Source: an archaeon
GTDB taxonomy: Archaea > Nanobdellota > Nanobdellia > Woesearchaeales > GW2011-AR9
NCBI GenBank assembly: GCA_018670085.1
Contig: JABHRS010000032.1
Span: forward strand, 1-64,000
DNA: 64,000 nucleotides
Direction: 5' to 3'
Under the pieces are notes generated by a model. The model had not been told where the DNA came from. It made no database searches and saw only the letters and a program-made list of their open reading frames with translations. The position numbers and the translations under genes were made by a program. Of this stretch, positions 14,484 to 23,878 are shown one piece after another (the first letter of the stretch is position 1; each line of letters begins with the position of its first letter).

Positions 14484-15383
14484 ATGATGGATGAACTTTC
14501 AACATTTACAAAAAAAGACTTATTAAAGGTATTAGCTATGCTAACATTAAGTGACGGTCACTTGTATATCCACAAAGGCAGGCCAAGAACTGTCCGTTTA
14601 GTTACCTCTGAATATGGTAAGGCACAACATTCTTTTTTCAATCTTTTGTGTACAAAACTATTTGATAGGAAAATTGTAACTAGGATAAAAAAATTAGAAA
14701 ATGGCAAAAAAATAATCATCTCTGATTTGAATTATCACAAAGGTGTTTCTGAACTACTTTTACTAAGCCCAACATACAAAACTACTCCTGGAACCCAAAC
14801 TAAGTTAGAGTACCTCTCTTCTCCACAGCCAACAATTTCTTTCTTGTTGAAATCTTCAGAAAAAGTACGTTGGTTTTGTTTGAGAACTTATTTTGATTTT
14901 GATGGAAGTATTTCTCCATCTATTAAACTTAAATCCAAAAAAGATCGAAAAAAAGGAAAGACTTACCAATATTACCAAGTCCAAACTGAGATTGAAATAA
15001 AGATCTCTGAAACAAATCCTTCTTTAGTTAGAGAATTAGTTCTACTTTGCGAATCTTTGGGGTTGAAGGCACGGATAACAAAAGATAAACGTAATTGGAT
15101 CGATATTTCAGGAATCTGTATTTCAGAAAAAAAAAGCGTTAAAAAATTTTTAGAGCAGGGTGGATCAATAACAAATGTTCTGATTTCAGGTAAAAGTAAA
15201 AATTTTGAGAACATATCAAAGAAAGAACTATCTTTTAAATTATTGAATCTTTTTGATGATCAAGAATTTTCATTTTCTAATTCTTTTTCTACTGTTGAAG
15301 AAGCTGAAGGCTTCAGAAAATCAATAAAGAATAAAATTTATTTTCAACCCACTACCCACTGGTCACCCACCCATGAGACTTAA
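14484..15383 (+). CDS. LAGLIDADG-family homing endonuclease, 299 aa
   Basis: Two LAGLIDADG-type helices are present: LAMLTLSDGHLYI near the N-terminus and LRTYFDFDGSIS near residue 140, each ending in the acidic residue that binds the catalytic metal. Two motifs in one chain means it acts as a monomer. Such enzymes cut long sites and drive copying of introns or inteins, and some have become maturases or regulators. It is not inside a visible intron. It is divergent from the three-intron tRNA-Gln, sharing a 90-bp intergenic region. TATA (AATTTATAT) about 25 nt upstream; leaderless. Confidence 0.82.
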   Translation: MMDELSTFTKKDLLKVLAMLTLSDGHLYIHKGRPRTVRLVTSEYGKAQHSFFNLLCTKLFDRKIVTRIKKLENGKKIIISDLNYHKGVSELLLLSPTYKTTPGTQTKLEYLSSPQPTISFLLKSSEKVRWFCLRTYFDFDGSISPSIKLKSKKDRKKGKTYQYYQVQTEIEIKISETNPSLVRELVLLCESLGLKARITKDKRNWIDISGICISEKKSVKKFLEQGGSITNVLISGKSKNFENISKKELSFKLLNLFDDQEFSFSNSFSTVEEAEGFRKSIKNKIYFQPTTHWSPTHET

Positions 15384-15408
15384 GTAGCCTTATGCTTCTT
15401 GTTTCTCT

Positions 15409-15672
15409 ATGCCAGCCTACATCTTCCTCTGCAACAAATGCCTCCTCTGGGGCAGTGGCGCAACAAACAAGATCCAAAACTACAGTTACCACTGTTATCG
15501 TTGTAATCAAAAACAAAGAGTGATGCATAAAGTAACTGGAACTCAAGTTAGACACAAAGGCCCATATAATACTAGAGCAGCAACTTTGTTAGTTAAAGAG
15601 ATCAATGCTCCACAGAATTTTACTTCCATCACAAAAGCCCCTCAGGTCCAATCTTCTTCAAAATATTCTTGA
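15409..15672 (+). CDS. Small zinc-ribbon protein, 87 aa
   Basis: CNKC at residues 8-11 and CYRC at about 29-32 form a zinc ribbon; the following 55 residues are basic and then Ser/Thr-rich. TATA-like TTAAGTAG about 26 nt before the ATG. The 3' end overlaps the convergent toxin gene by 44 bp. Similar small ribbons in archaea bind nucleic acid, but the specific role is unknown. Confidence 0.55.
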   Translation: MPAYIFLCNKCLLWGSGATNKIQNYSYHCYRCNQKQRVMHKVTGTQVRHKGPYNTRAATLLVKEINAPQNFTSITKAPQVQSSSKYS

Positions 15673-15970
15673 TCTCATTAATTATTTTTTGCTGACTATT
15701 TTTATCTGACATTCTAACAAACAGCAACAATATCTCAACCAACAAAGAAGCAGAAAAAACTTTCAATTTTTCACCCTCAACAATAAAATAAAATCTAAAT
15801 CCTTTGTATTTCAATTCTTTAATCAAAAGTCCACCAACAGAACCAAGCAGTTTACCTTTGTGTGGATTTTCTTCAAGTGATTCTAATAAATCAATAATCT
15901 TGTGTGATTCGCCCTTAAACTTTTTCTGAATTTGTTCCAACAGAGATTTTATTATTTTGACCTTGGCCAT
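15629..15970 (-). CDS. RelE/ParE-like toxin, 113 aa
   Basis: Size, fold pattern and position match the RelE superfamily: two N-terminal helices, a basic strand region (KELKYKGFRFYFIVEG) and a late LLFVRMSDKNSQQKI helix typical of this group. RelE-type toxins cleave mRNA on the ribosome; ParE members poison gyrase, and sequence alone does not separate them. Overlaps the antitoxin gene by 19 bp. Confidence 0.72.
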   Translation of the reverse strand: MAKVKIIKSLLEQIQKKFKGESHKIIDLLESLEENPHKGKLLGSVGGLLIKELKYKGFRFYFIVEGEKLKVFSASLLVEILLLFVRMSDKNSQQKIINEIKNILKKIGPEGLL

Positions 15971-16164
15971 TTTTTCTCTGTTCTCTTTCGTGCTTCATCA
16001 ATAGATATAGTACCCTCACTAGTCATCAATAACTGACGTAATTGTTCTTTCACAGCCATGTCATACAGCCGTCGAACTATCACTTCGTAAGTATCTTCCT
16101 TGCTTCCAAATGTAGAAATTAATTTTTTGGTCTCCTTACTAATTTGGATAGTTGTATTTGTCAT
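15952..16164 (-). CDS. Antitoxin of the RelE-like pair, 70 aa
   Basis: The start at MTNTTIQIS (16164) is chosen because the minus-strand TATA (CTTTAAAAAC) is about 26 nt upstream. N-terminal strand-helix-helix resembles AbrB/RHH-type DNA-binding antitoxins; the C-terminal SIDEARKRTEKKW tail is the usual toxin-binding end. The start region contains the palindrome ACTATAGT, a possible autoregulatory site. Confidence 0.7.
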   Translation of the reverse strand: MTNTTIQISKETKKLISTFGSKEDTYEVIVRRLYDMAVKEQLRQLLMTSEGTISIDEARKRTEKKWPRSK

Positions 16165-16292
16165 TATAGCAACTATAGTCTCCATAGTTTTTAAAGATTC
16201 TGTCATAAACTAACAAAATTCATTATAGAAAATAAAGCTTCTGCATTGACTATATATTCCTCAGTTAGAAGAAATCAATAATAAAAAAATAA

Positions 16293-16715
16293 TTATCTAT
16301 ACATTCGTTTAACATCAGTTTCAGTTGTTCCCTGAGGATGCACAACTTTTCTAGTCATACGTCTTTCATCGCCAAATACGCATGGTCCAAATCCTTCTTT
16401 ACTAATTAAATATCTCTCAGATTCAATTGGTCCCCAAACTTCAATCTCACTTCCAGCATAGATCATATTTGGGTCTACAATTGATTCATTGCGATTTGCA
16501 ATTTCCATATAACGACTTGAATCTCCAAATCTTTCTTCTGTAATTGATCCAAGTGTATCTCCAGATTTAACTTCATAAAATTCTGTTGGAATTGATACTT
16601 CTGCATAATGATTTACTTTCTCTTCACATATTCCCATCATTAAACTTTCTGCTGGCTGTGGCATACTTAATCCAGCTACTATTAATCCAATCCCTATTAC
16701 TCTGTTTCGTGTCAT
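16293..16715 (-). CDS. Exported LysM-domain protein, 140 aa
   Basis: N-terminal hydrophobic segment (IGIGLIVAGLSM) followed by an AES cleavage-like site, so probably secreted or membrane-anchored. Residues 45-95 are a LysM domain (YEVKSGDTLGSI ... IYAGSEIEVWG), which binds N-acetylhexosamine glycans. The basic C-terminal tail has no known domain. The ATG at 16715 lies about 26 nt after the TATA box, so I prefer it to an ATG at 16769. A LysM in an archaeon without peptidoglycan suggests binding to host or neighbour-cell glycan. Confidence 0.78.
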   Translation of the reverse strand: MTRNRVIGIGLIVAGLSMPQPAESLMMGICEEKVNHYAEVSIPTEFYEVKSGDTLGSITEERFGDSSRYMEIANRNESIVDPNMIYAGSEIEVWGPIESERYLISKEGFGPCVFGDERRMTRKVVHPQGTTETDVKRMYR

Positions 16716-16849
16716 AACTACAAAATACGGGGGTCTCTTTTTAATCTTTGTGTGGTCAAAATTCAGCAAAAACCTACTCCCAGAAAATAACTACTAGCAA
16801 GTGACAAATAACACGAAAAGTTTATAAACTAGGCCTCTCTTGGAGTACT

Positions 16850-19015
16850 ATGGACCATTTACTAGAGGAAGGAAACTACACATTACTGACTACCTGTGTT
16901 CCAGCTACAACAGATGATGGTCTGGCAACTTACGTGAAAACCATCCCTCTGCCACCTAATCTTTCTCTGGCAGCAAGAGCAAAAGAAGAAAGAAGAATTA
17001 GTGAACTAGTTAGGTTTGGAAGAGCTCTAACAGGTAACCCACATCATGTGGATTTATTGGGTTATACAGAAGTAGATGGTACTCACCAATTAGTTTATTC
17101 TGCAGCAGCTGGAAAAGATGTAGCAGAATTGGTGCAAGAAGGTTCTTTGACAATCCCTGATGTTTTAACAATTACAAGAGATATAGCTAATGCTCTTGTT
17201 TATGCTCACAACCCTACTCGTAGTAACACTCATGATGATCCAATAATTCATGGTGATTTAAGTCCTACGAATGTAAAGTATGACGGTGAAGTTGCAAGAA
17301 TATTTGATCATGGAGCATCAATTGCTCAAACTATTGATCTTGATCAGCGATTTACTACTCGGATGCATCGTACACCTGGTTTTGCTGGCCCTGAAATTGC
17401 TATTGGCGAAGCAACTACAAAGTCTGATGTGTTCGGACTTGGAATGCTTTTAGCTTATATGGTAACTGGTGAACAACCTAAAAATTATTTTAGTTACGTC
17501 TCTCATACTTGGAAAAAACATGATGAATTTTTGGAAGCAGTTAGATTGCGTACAACTGATAATCGTGTAGTTAAATTAATTGAAGATTGTACTATGGGGG
17601 AACAAACTGATAGGCCAACTGCAGCGCAAGTTGTTAGCAGACTAAATGAAATACTTCCAACTGCGCTTGACACTATTGTGTTAGCCGATGCAGTTGCAAG
17701 TACTCCAACTAGTAACCGAACAGAATGGGACGTTCCTCATACTGAAGCAACTCGTTTTGTTAGGTATCATATTCTCCGGGGCGGTGATCATGCTTTACGT
17801 GATAATAATAAATTAACTGAGATTGATAATTATCTGAGAACAGAACCAGTTAGTCCTCGTGACAGAGAAATTTTAACTGAAGTTGTGTTTATGATTGGGG
17901 ATGGTCAAAGCGATAAGTATATTGAGTCTTACTTAAAACAAGTAGATCAGGAAAAGCCAGAGTTGATCTTTGGAAATTCCAGGAGTAGTTTAACTAGCCT
18001 TTTATCACATGTTGGAGCAAGTAATATTTCTGAAAATAGTGCGCCAAGTGAAATCCAAAATCATCCTAAACTGTTAGAATTAGTTGAATATGCTGCAGAG
18101 CAAGGAGTAACTGCAAGTGATCTTACTGATATTTTCAATGCAACTTATGGTGCAAGCCGTAAGAGATTTCGTGAAGTTGATCAATCAAAATTAGAATCAT
18201 ATATCAAAAGAGTAAAAGCAGGAGAATTTGATGATCGAGTATCACAGCTTCGTGAAGAAGCAGCCAAAAATCAAGCATCTTATCTTGGGGATTCTCTAAA
18301 CGAAACTGGAGTCCAGGCTTTACATATCATGCTTGAAGAGGAAGAAGGATTGACTCATTCTCATTTGGCGCCTGGTGGAGATAGTTTTCAAGAAGTCAAA
18401 TGTAGAAAGAAACTATTTGGAAATGGAATAATTCAGGATGATAATGCTGCATTCGGTGCAGGTATTTTTAGCGCGATTGGAACTGGATTAGCTGGAGTCG
18501 CAGCAACTGTTGTTGCATACAATCACAAATTACTTCACGAGCATCCATTGTACCATGCTTTTCCAGGAGAATCAGATCTTGACAAGGGAATAGATGGGTT
18601 GAATTTATTGATGATGAATGGTGTAGCTGGTTTAGCTCTTGGTGCATTGGCAGTAACTGCCGGATATTTTGCAATCAATGCCATATCTGCAAGAATCAGA
18701 AAAAACAAATTTGATGGACTAGTGGATCGTAAATATTCTACTGAATCAAGTTTGGACGCTGTAGATCGAATGGTTAGAGGAACACCAACAGAAAAACTAG
18801 CTGGCCTGGTTGAATCAATTGAAGAAGTGGGTCAACTAAATGAAAATCAATTACTTTTTGCTGAAATTGCTGACAATGTTTTGTTTGAATATGAGCCTAC
18901 TGAACTCAGACCTAAAGAAGCAATTCCAATTGAACAAACACCAGAACCGTCTCAACTTGAAGCTAGGGTTAGATCACAGCGCGCACAAGCTGCAAGAAAA
19001 CAGCAACAAAGATAA
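16850..19015 (+). CDS. Membrane-anchored Ser/Thr protein kinase-like protein, 721 aa
   Basis: Residues 1-270 form an Hanks-type kinase domain: candidate ATP-binding lysine in ATYVKTI (Lys30), catalytic loop HGDLSPTN (134-141), and FDHG in place of DFG (152-155), followed by APE-like AGPE. The glycine-rich loop is poor, so activity is probable, not certain. A helical middle follows, and two hydrophobic segments near residues 533-558 and 583-612 separated by a short loop. The C-terminus is Gln/Arg-rich. The kinase part would be cytoplasmic. TATA (TTTATAAAC) about 26 nt upstream of the ATG; leaderless. Confidence 0.82.
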   Translation: MDHLLEEGNYTLLTTCVPATTDDGLATYVKTIPLPPNLSLAARAKEERRISELVRFGRALTGNPHHVDLLGYTEVDGTHQLVYSAAAGKDVAELVQEGSLTIPDVLTITRDIANALVYAHNPTRSNTHDDPIIHGDLSPTNVKYDGEVARIFDHGASIAQTIDLDQRFTTRMHRTPGFAGPEIAIGEATTKSDVFGLGMLLAYMVTGEQPKNYFSYVSHTWKKHDEFLEAVRLRTTDNRVVKLIEDCTMGEQTDRPTAAQVVSRLNEILPTALDTIVLADAVASTPTSNRTEWDVPHTEATRFVRYHILRGGDHALRDNNKLTEIDNYLRTEPVSPRDREILTEVVFMIGDGQSDKYIESYLKQVDQEKPELIFGNSRSSLTSLLSHVGASNISENSAPSEIQNHPKLLELVEYAAEQGVTASDLTDIFNATYGASRKRFREVDQSKLESYIKRVKAGEFDDRVSQLREEAAKNQASYLGDSLNETGVQALHIMLEEEEGLTHSHLAPGGDSFQEVKCRKKLFGNGIIQDDNAAFGAGIFSAIGTGLAGVAATVVAYNHKLLHEHPLYHAFPGESDLDKGIDGLNLLMMNGVAGLALGALAVTAGYFAINAISARIRKNKFDGLVDRKYSTESSLDAVDRMVRGTPTEKLAGLVESIEEVGQLNENQLLFAEIADNVLFEYEPTELRPKEAIPIEQTPEPSQLEARVRSQRAQAARKQQQR

Positions 19016-19180
19016 TTCAATAATTATTTATTTATCATATCTATAAGAAACAATTCTTTTTCTATTTTTTATCAAACAAATAACATCATTAGAAACTAGA
19101 ACAAAAACCAAACAATCAAAAAGAAATCAAAAAAAAAGAAAAAAAATCAAGAACCCAAAGGTTCCTGAAAAATTACAAAC

Positions 19181-19588
19181 TTAGAAACGTTCTTTTTTCC
19201 AAAATTGTTTCTCAAGGCTCCATGAACCAGCTCCATCACGCATAATCACAAGGAACGCAACGAAATATAGGATTGCCATTTCTCCGCCGTTTGTAAGTGG
19301 GTTTAATCCACCGCCAACATGTACGTAAAAATATGCAACTAACATTGTAACAGCTCCTGCAAGTCCACCAAGTCTGGTCCAAAGTCCAAGTAAAATCATT
19401 AATCCAGCTAGTGTTTCAACAATTCCAGCTACTCCAACTAGTGATCCAAGTGCTTGTGCGGATCCACCGAACCATCCAAACATTTTTCCAGCTCCATGCA
19501 TAAAAAACAATAAACCAACCAGTACTCTGAAAACACCGTAAAGTTGATCTCCGTATTTACTTATGCAATCTAAATTACATTTTTTCAT
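19181..19588 (-). CDS. DoxX-family membrane protein
   Basis: Four hydrophobic helices and the family signature (RVLVGLLFFMHGAGKMFGWFGG, read in two parts) place it in DoxX/SURF4-like proteins, which act in quinone- or thiol-linked redox processes in the membrane. 135 aa is the normal size. Unlike its leaderless neighbours it has a strong GGAGGTG site 8 nt before the ATG. Confidence 0.88.
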   Translation of the reverse strand: MKKCNLDCISKYGDQLYGVFRVLVGLLFFMHGAGKMFGWFGGSAQALGSLVGVAGIVETLAGLMILLGLWTRLGGLAGAVTMLVAYFYVHVGGGLNPLTNGGEMAILYFVAFLVIMRDGAGSWSLEKQFWKKERF

Positions 19589-19759
19589 ATTAACACACCT
19601 CCTTAATAGGAATATTTTTTTGTATAAATAACTCCTTATACAGTATAAATGAATCTTTTGGCCTTTTTAAGAGTTCTGAAATAGATTAATTCAATCATTC
19701 TAAGGAAATAACTCCTAAATAAGAACAATCCTTATAAAAAATCACTCCAAATTAAGGTT

Positions 19760-20350
19760 ATGGATTTTTTTCGTTCACCCAAAAAAGTAATTCTTCCAAA
19801 GAGAAGAACAAGGTCATTTCCAAAAGACAAAAACCCTACTCCTTCTTGGGCTTATCATTGGGACACTTTATTGCAATGGAATAAAAACCGAGATGGCGTC
19901 ACAACAAATTTGGCTGTAGTTGAGAGATCTCTAGATGGTTTTGTGTCTGTTTTAAGTTTATTAGTAACTGGATTTAATCGTGAATATAACTCAAGATCAA
20001 AAAATATTATCTCTCTTCCATTTGTTTATCTGAGCCCAGATAGATTAAATTCTGATTTTGAAAAAAAAAGAATAGTAACGCATCTAACTGACATTGCAAA
20101 TTATGCTACAACAAAGTATGGTTCAACTCATATTTGGATCCAAGATATTGGGGATACTTTTATCCCAGATGAATACAGTACTTATCTCTCTTGTTTAGAA
20201 AAAAAAAAAATAGTTGGAACTCCACTTTATGACAAAGCAGAAAGAATCGAACCAATAATTCTAAAGAGCTTTGTTGACTTTCTTCCGGCCTCGCAAAATG
20301 TTAACTACAGAGAACTAGAACACATTGTAGATTCTTTTAAAAGAGATTAA
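19760..20350 (+). CDS. Unknown protein, 196 aa
   Basis: Basic N-terminus (KRRTRSFPKDK), then a soluble alpha/beta region with a conserved-looking IWIQDIGDTFIPDEYS segment. TATA (CCTTATAAAA) about 25 nt before the ATG. Ends in a 4-bp overlap with the convergent 474-aa gene. No family recognised. Confidence 0.6.
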   Translation: MDFFRSPKKVILPKRRTRSFPKDKNPTPSWAYHWDTLLQWNKNRDGVTTNLAVVERSLDGFVSVLSLLVTGFNREYNSRSKNIISLPFVYLSPDRLNSDFEKKRIVTHLTDIANYATTKYGSTHIWIQDIGDTFIPDEYSTYLSCLEKKKIVGTPLYDKAERIEPIILKSFVDFLPASQNVNYRELEHIVDSFKRD

Positions 20351-21771
20351 TCTTCAAATCGCTTTTGCACTCTGTTGTTATACAAGTCTCTTGCTGCAAA
20401 CTCTTTGCCTATCTGTGGGAAATATCTATCTATAACTTCACCTACTCTCTCAGATGGTAAACCATGTAGTAATGAACCGTACTCTAATACTTCATTAACT
20501 TGCAGCAATCTCACTTTTGAATCATCTTTTATGAATGTTAACATATCACTCATACTTGTAATGTTATATGTCGTACTGTATTGTTTCTTGTGAACAAAAA
20601 CTCCTTCTTTTTCTTCTGTAAATGCTTTCCAAGCCGCAACAAAAGATCTATTTCCACTTTTGGCCATATTTACTTTGTAATAACCTTCAGCAATGGTTAA
20701 CTTAGATCCTTTATAAACTAACATAATGAATCCTTTATTATTTGCTTTGTAGTTTATATCTAAATTACTCACCGCCGTATTCAAATCTGAGTTAGTTCTA
20801 ATGCTTGGAAATTTACTAATCCCTTCTACTTTATCAAACACTGACGCAATTCTTTTTCCAACTCTTTGGTAAGTTGTACTTTCAACTTCAATAATTCTAG
20901 TCAACTCGTTTTTCAGATCAACATCTACTTCTGCTGCAATTTCATGAATTTTATTCCATTCAGCTGCACCACCATTTCTATGAACTCTAGAAATTGCAGA
21001 ATTCCAATCTTCAATTTGAATATTAGAAATATTTTCAATCCCATCGGTCCTATCACCTAAGACTGCAAGTGCTGCCATCATTAGTTGATCTTTATCTTCT
21101 TCTAATTCACGAATAGCAGTAACAAGTGATGCATCAATTCCATAATTCATCAAGAATGATTCATATCCATGTCGACTATTTTTTGGTGCCAGTGGATATG
21201 CAGATAAATTACATCCAAGTGTTAACTCTGCTTCAACTGTTCCTTGGATCCCATCACGTGGTGGCATCCATTTTGTCTCTCTGTAAATATCTCTAAATGT
21301 GTTATAACGAAATCCAGTTTCTAACTCAACTACGCGTGCAATTAATGCATCTTCAAAACTGTGGCGCACTCGATCTTGGTCGCGCAGTGCTGAAGCTAAT
21401 TCTTTTAATCCATCATTTAATCCAACTCTTTGTCTCCATGGCATTCCTTCAATACTTTCTAATATTGTCATCACTTCTTGATATGATGCAGTGTCACTAG
21501 AAGGTGCATTAGAGCTCAGTGCTGCAGTCCCATTTAATTCTAACACCATTGAGAGTGCCGCAACTGCTCTTTGTCCATCAGTTTTAACTTCTAATGCTTC
21601 CAATACAGTCTCAATTGAATCTCCACCGCGAGCTGGACTCGCCTCTAGTGCCAAAGTAAATTCATCGCTATATAGTGCAAGTGCATCTACTGTGGTCTTC
21701 GTTAAATCAATACCATCATCACCAACTAAAATTCTTTCATAAAGTCCTTTCAAATCTATTGTTGTTGGCAT
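20347..21771 (-). CDS. Unknown large soluble protein, 474 aa
   Basis: No signal peptide or membrane segment. Helical N-terminal half; the C-terminal half contains a compact alpha/beta region (NKGFIMLVYKGSKLTIAEGYY). Third gene of a minus-strand set with the 164- and 130-aa genes. Not recognised; probably lineage-specific. Confidence 0.6.
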   Translation of the reverse strand: MPTTIDLKGLYERILVGDDGIDLTKTTVDALALYSDEFTLALEASPARGGDSIETVLEALEVKTDGQRAVAALSMVLELNGTAALSSNAPSSDTASYQEVMTILESIEGMPWRQRVGLNDGLKELASALRDQDRVRHSFEDALIARVVELETGFRYNTFRDIYRETKWMPPRDGIQGTVEAELTLGCNLSAYPLAPKNSRHGYESFLMNYGIDASLVTAIRELEEDKDQLMMAALAVLGDRTDGIENISNIQIEDWNSAISRVHRNGGAAEWNKIHEIAAEVDVDLKNELTRIIEVESTTYQRVGKRIASVFDKVEGISKFPSIRTNSDLNTAVSNLDINYKANNKGFIMLVYKGSKLTIAEGYYKVNMAKSGNRSFVAAWKAFTEEKEGVFVHKKQYSTTYNITSMSDMLTFIKDDSKVRLLQVNEVLEYGSLLHGLPSERVGEVIDRYFPQIGKEFAARDLYNNRVQKRFED

Positions 21772-21806
21772 ATTTTCACTTCCATATTATTCATTTTTCA
21801 ATATTA

Positions 21807-22301
21807 TTATTCTTTGATCTCTCTATTGGAACATAGGTCCATAGCTATTGGATGATCTAGGTACAAAGACAGATCTCTACACATTGAATCAAGTCTCTCA
21901 TAATGTTTATTTTTTTCAATATGTACACTCCAAACTGGCATGTTTACATTCACATAAGCTACCTTTTCAAATCTTCCCGGAATTACTAAACTAGTAAACG
22001 GTATTTCTATTCCTGGTTTTTCAACTTCTATGTTGTATCCAAACAAGGCAATTCCTTGTTGCAGACAATATATTGCATCTTTTGGTTTTAGTGCTAAGTC
22101 TCCTCGTTGATATGATTCCGATAACCTTCCAATTGTTGGGCAAAAAATTTTGGAGCTGTAACCATGAGCTAATGCTATTTGTTTTAGCAAAAAAGAGCTC
22201 ATCATTCTCTCATCGCCAAAAGCCATTGCCTCATCCAAGGATCTTGGAAATACAGAGCAGATTAAAACCTCAGCATCTGAACGCTCACTACGTTTATTCA
22301 T
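21807..22301 (-). CDS. Unknown protein, 164 aa
   Basis: Mixed alpha/beta, with several cysteines, no membrane segment. Its start overlaps the end of the 130-aa gene by 8 bp, so the two are co-translated. Function unknown. Confidence 0.6.
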   Translation of the reverse strand: MNKRSERSDAEVLICSVFPRSLDEAMAFGDERMMSSFLLKQIALAHGYSSKIFCPTIGRLSESYQRGDLALKPKDAIYCLQQGIALFGYNIEVEKPGIEIPFTSLVIPGRFEKVAYVNVNMPVWSVHIEKNKHYERLDSMCRDLSLYLDHPIAMDLCSNREIKE

Positions 22302-22686
22302 ACTTGCACCCCACGCCTTCTGACGCTAAGTAACCAAGCATTGGGTGTAGTTGGTCCAGATATCTTGTGTCATTCACATTCATCTTCCAAGGAGTACTTG
22401 TCAGGTCTAGGTGTGCAACAGCTGATCCGTCATTAGCATTACAGATGTCAAATCCGTAAACTGGGGCTCCGCGTAGTGCTTCGTACCAATGTTTTGGAAC
22501 TTCTGCTCCTGCATAGATTTGAGATCCAAGGTTAATAATTGATCCTCCAGTTAATTTCATCGCAAGGCCTTGTTGGCCAGCAACATCTCCTAGTTTTTCA
22601 ACTAGTGGGCTTAATGCTTTTTTCCACCCCATTAGTGTGCTTCTTGATTCTGTGCGGCCTAATGCCGCAAATATATTTTTGTTCAT
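22294..22686 (-). CDS. Unknown protein, 130 aa
   Basis: First gene of a three-gene minus-strand set. Glycine-rich, soluble, no recognised motif. A GGAGGAA site precedes the ATG. The divergent region before it contains a copy of the two-hairpin element. Confidence 0.58.
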   Translation of the reverse strand: MNKNIFAALGRTESRSTLMGWKKALSPLVEKLGDVAGQQGLAMKLTGGSIINLGSQIYAGAEVPKHWYEALRGAPVYGFDICNANDGSAVAHLDLTSTPWKMNVNDTRYLDQLHPMLGYLASEGVGCKYE

Positions 22687-22714
22687 AAATTCCTCCGAAT
22701 TTGTTTTTTTATTT

Positions 22715-22764
22715 CCGCAGAGCGGTACTAGAAATTAATATTTAATTTCTTAGTATTTTTTTTT
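22715..22764 (+). repeat. Two-hairpin element, copy A
   Basis: CCGC-AGA-GCGG hairpin, then a stem TACT/AGTA continuing as AGAAATTAA/TTAATTTCT with one bulged T, then nine T. Same layout as copies at 40895, 45000, 48512 and 52866. This copy lies between two divergent genes, with no plus-strand gene directly upstream. Confidence 0.72.
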
Positions 22765-22879
22765 AGATACTTTCTCTATCTATAATTACTAATATTGTGT
22801 TTCATATAATAAGAATTACGACAACAATATCTTGACAAATATCAAAAATTTTATAAAAAACAACACTTTATCAAGAAAT

Positions 22880-23830
22880 ATGAAACTAAACTCCTTTGAT
22901 CTCAAAATATTGCATGAACTTGAAAAAGATGCAACTCTTTCGTTAAAGGAACTTTCAGTGGTCATTAGAAGGAGCAAACAGTTTGTGGCTTACCGTCTTG
23001 AAAGGATGGAAAATGAGGGCTTAATTTTGGGTTATTCTGCGGTTGTTGATGTCACTGCAATAGGTTTTTTCTGTTTTCGTATTTACATAGATTTTCAACA
23101 TATGACTAGTTTACAAACTGAACAGTTTGTCAAAGAAATGAAGAGGCATTCTGAGGTGGTTCAAGCCTATTTAATCAGGGGTCATTGGGATGCTGCTTTG
23201 TATGTTGTGCTTCCCTCATTAATGCATTTTCGAAAACTTTGGGATAAGATCTTACTAAACTACAAAAAAGAAATCAAGGAACATTCTGTTTTCACCTATG
23301 CCCCAATTTATAATTTAAGTAAACCTTTTTTGAACAGGAGCAGTTTGCGTACTGTTCGTAGTATTGGTGTTGCTGATGCACAAAAGGTTTCCAGTGAAGA
23401 TTGGGAATTAATTCAATTATATTCTCAGAATGTGAGGGTTTCTTTAATCGAGTTATCTAAAAAATTAAATCGTAGCCGTTACGCTATTAAGAAAAGGTTG
23501 AAGGAACTGCGTGAATCAAAAATAATCTCTGGGACTAATGTTGATCTTGATCCTCAAAAATTGGATCAGAAGTTTTACACTATTGCGTTGTCTTTGGAAT
23601 CTTTCAAAATTATTGATTCACTGTATGATTTTTGTAGTATGCAACGTTCGATTTATCAAATTAATCGAATCATTGGTGGTGACGATTTTGAGATTAAAGT
23701 GATGGTGAAAAGTAAACAAGAATTGGTTTCGTTAATTGATAAAATAAAATTGAAATTTCCAGGAAAAATTAGGGATGATAATTACTTTTCTTTTCAACCA
23801 GTTTATTCTAGGGGTATTGTGCCTTATTGA
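22880..23830 (+). CDS. Tandem Lrp/AsnC-type transcription regulator, 316 aa
   Basis: Two Lrp modules in one chain. The first has an HTH (LKELSVVIRRSKQFVAYRLERM) followed by a RAM-like ligand-binding domain; the second repeats the pattern (LIELSKKLNRSRYAIKKRL, then a RAM domain). Lrp proteins sense amino acids or similar ligands. A TTG upstream (22832) is in frame, but the TATA box (TTTTATAAAA) is about 26 nt before the ATG at 22880. Target genes unknown; the M29-like peptidase gene next door is one candidate. Confidence 0.85.
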   Translation: MKLNSFDLKILHELEKDATLSLKELSVVIRRSKQFVAYRLERMENEGLILGYSAVVDVTAIGFFCFRIYIDFQHMTSLQTEQFVKEMKRHSEVVQAYLIRGHWDAALYVVLPSLMHFRKLWDKILLNYKKEIKEHSVFTYAPIYNLSKPFLNRSSLRTVRSIGVADAQKVSSEDWELIQLYSQNVRVSLIELSKKLNRSRYAIKKRLKELRESKIISGTNVDLDPQKLDQKFYTIALSLESFKIIDSLYDFCSMQRSIYQINRIIGGDDFEIKVMVKSKQELVSLIDKIKLKFPGKIRDDNYFSFQPVYSRGIVPY

Positions 23831-23878
23831 TTCCAAAAGACATCAGAATTTATTGAACTCAGTTTTGGAGCGTAAATA

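Noticed and set aside
3291-15372. Shared ACCCACTGGTCA at 3291 and 15352 as a second pair of element ends.
   Set aside because: Only about 12-13 bp, one copy inside the element and one in coding sequence of the LAGLIDADG gene, with no recombinase or tRNA relation. The tRNA-Gln repeats explain the boundaries.
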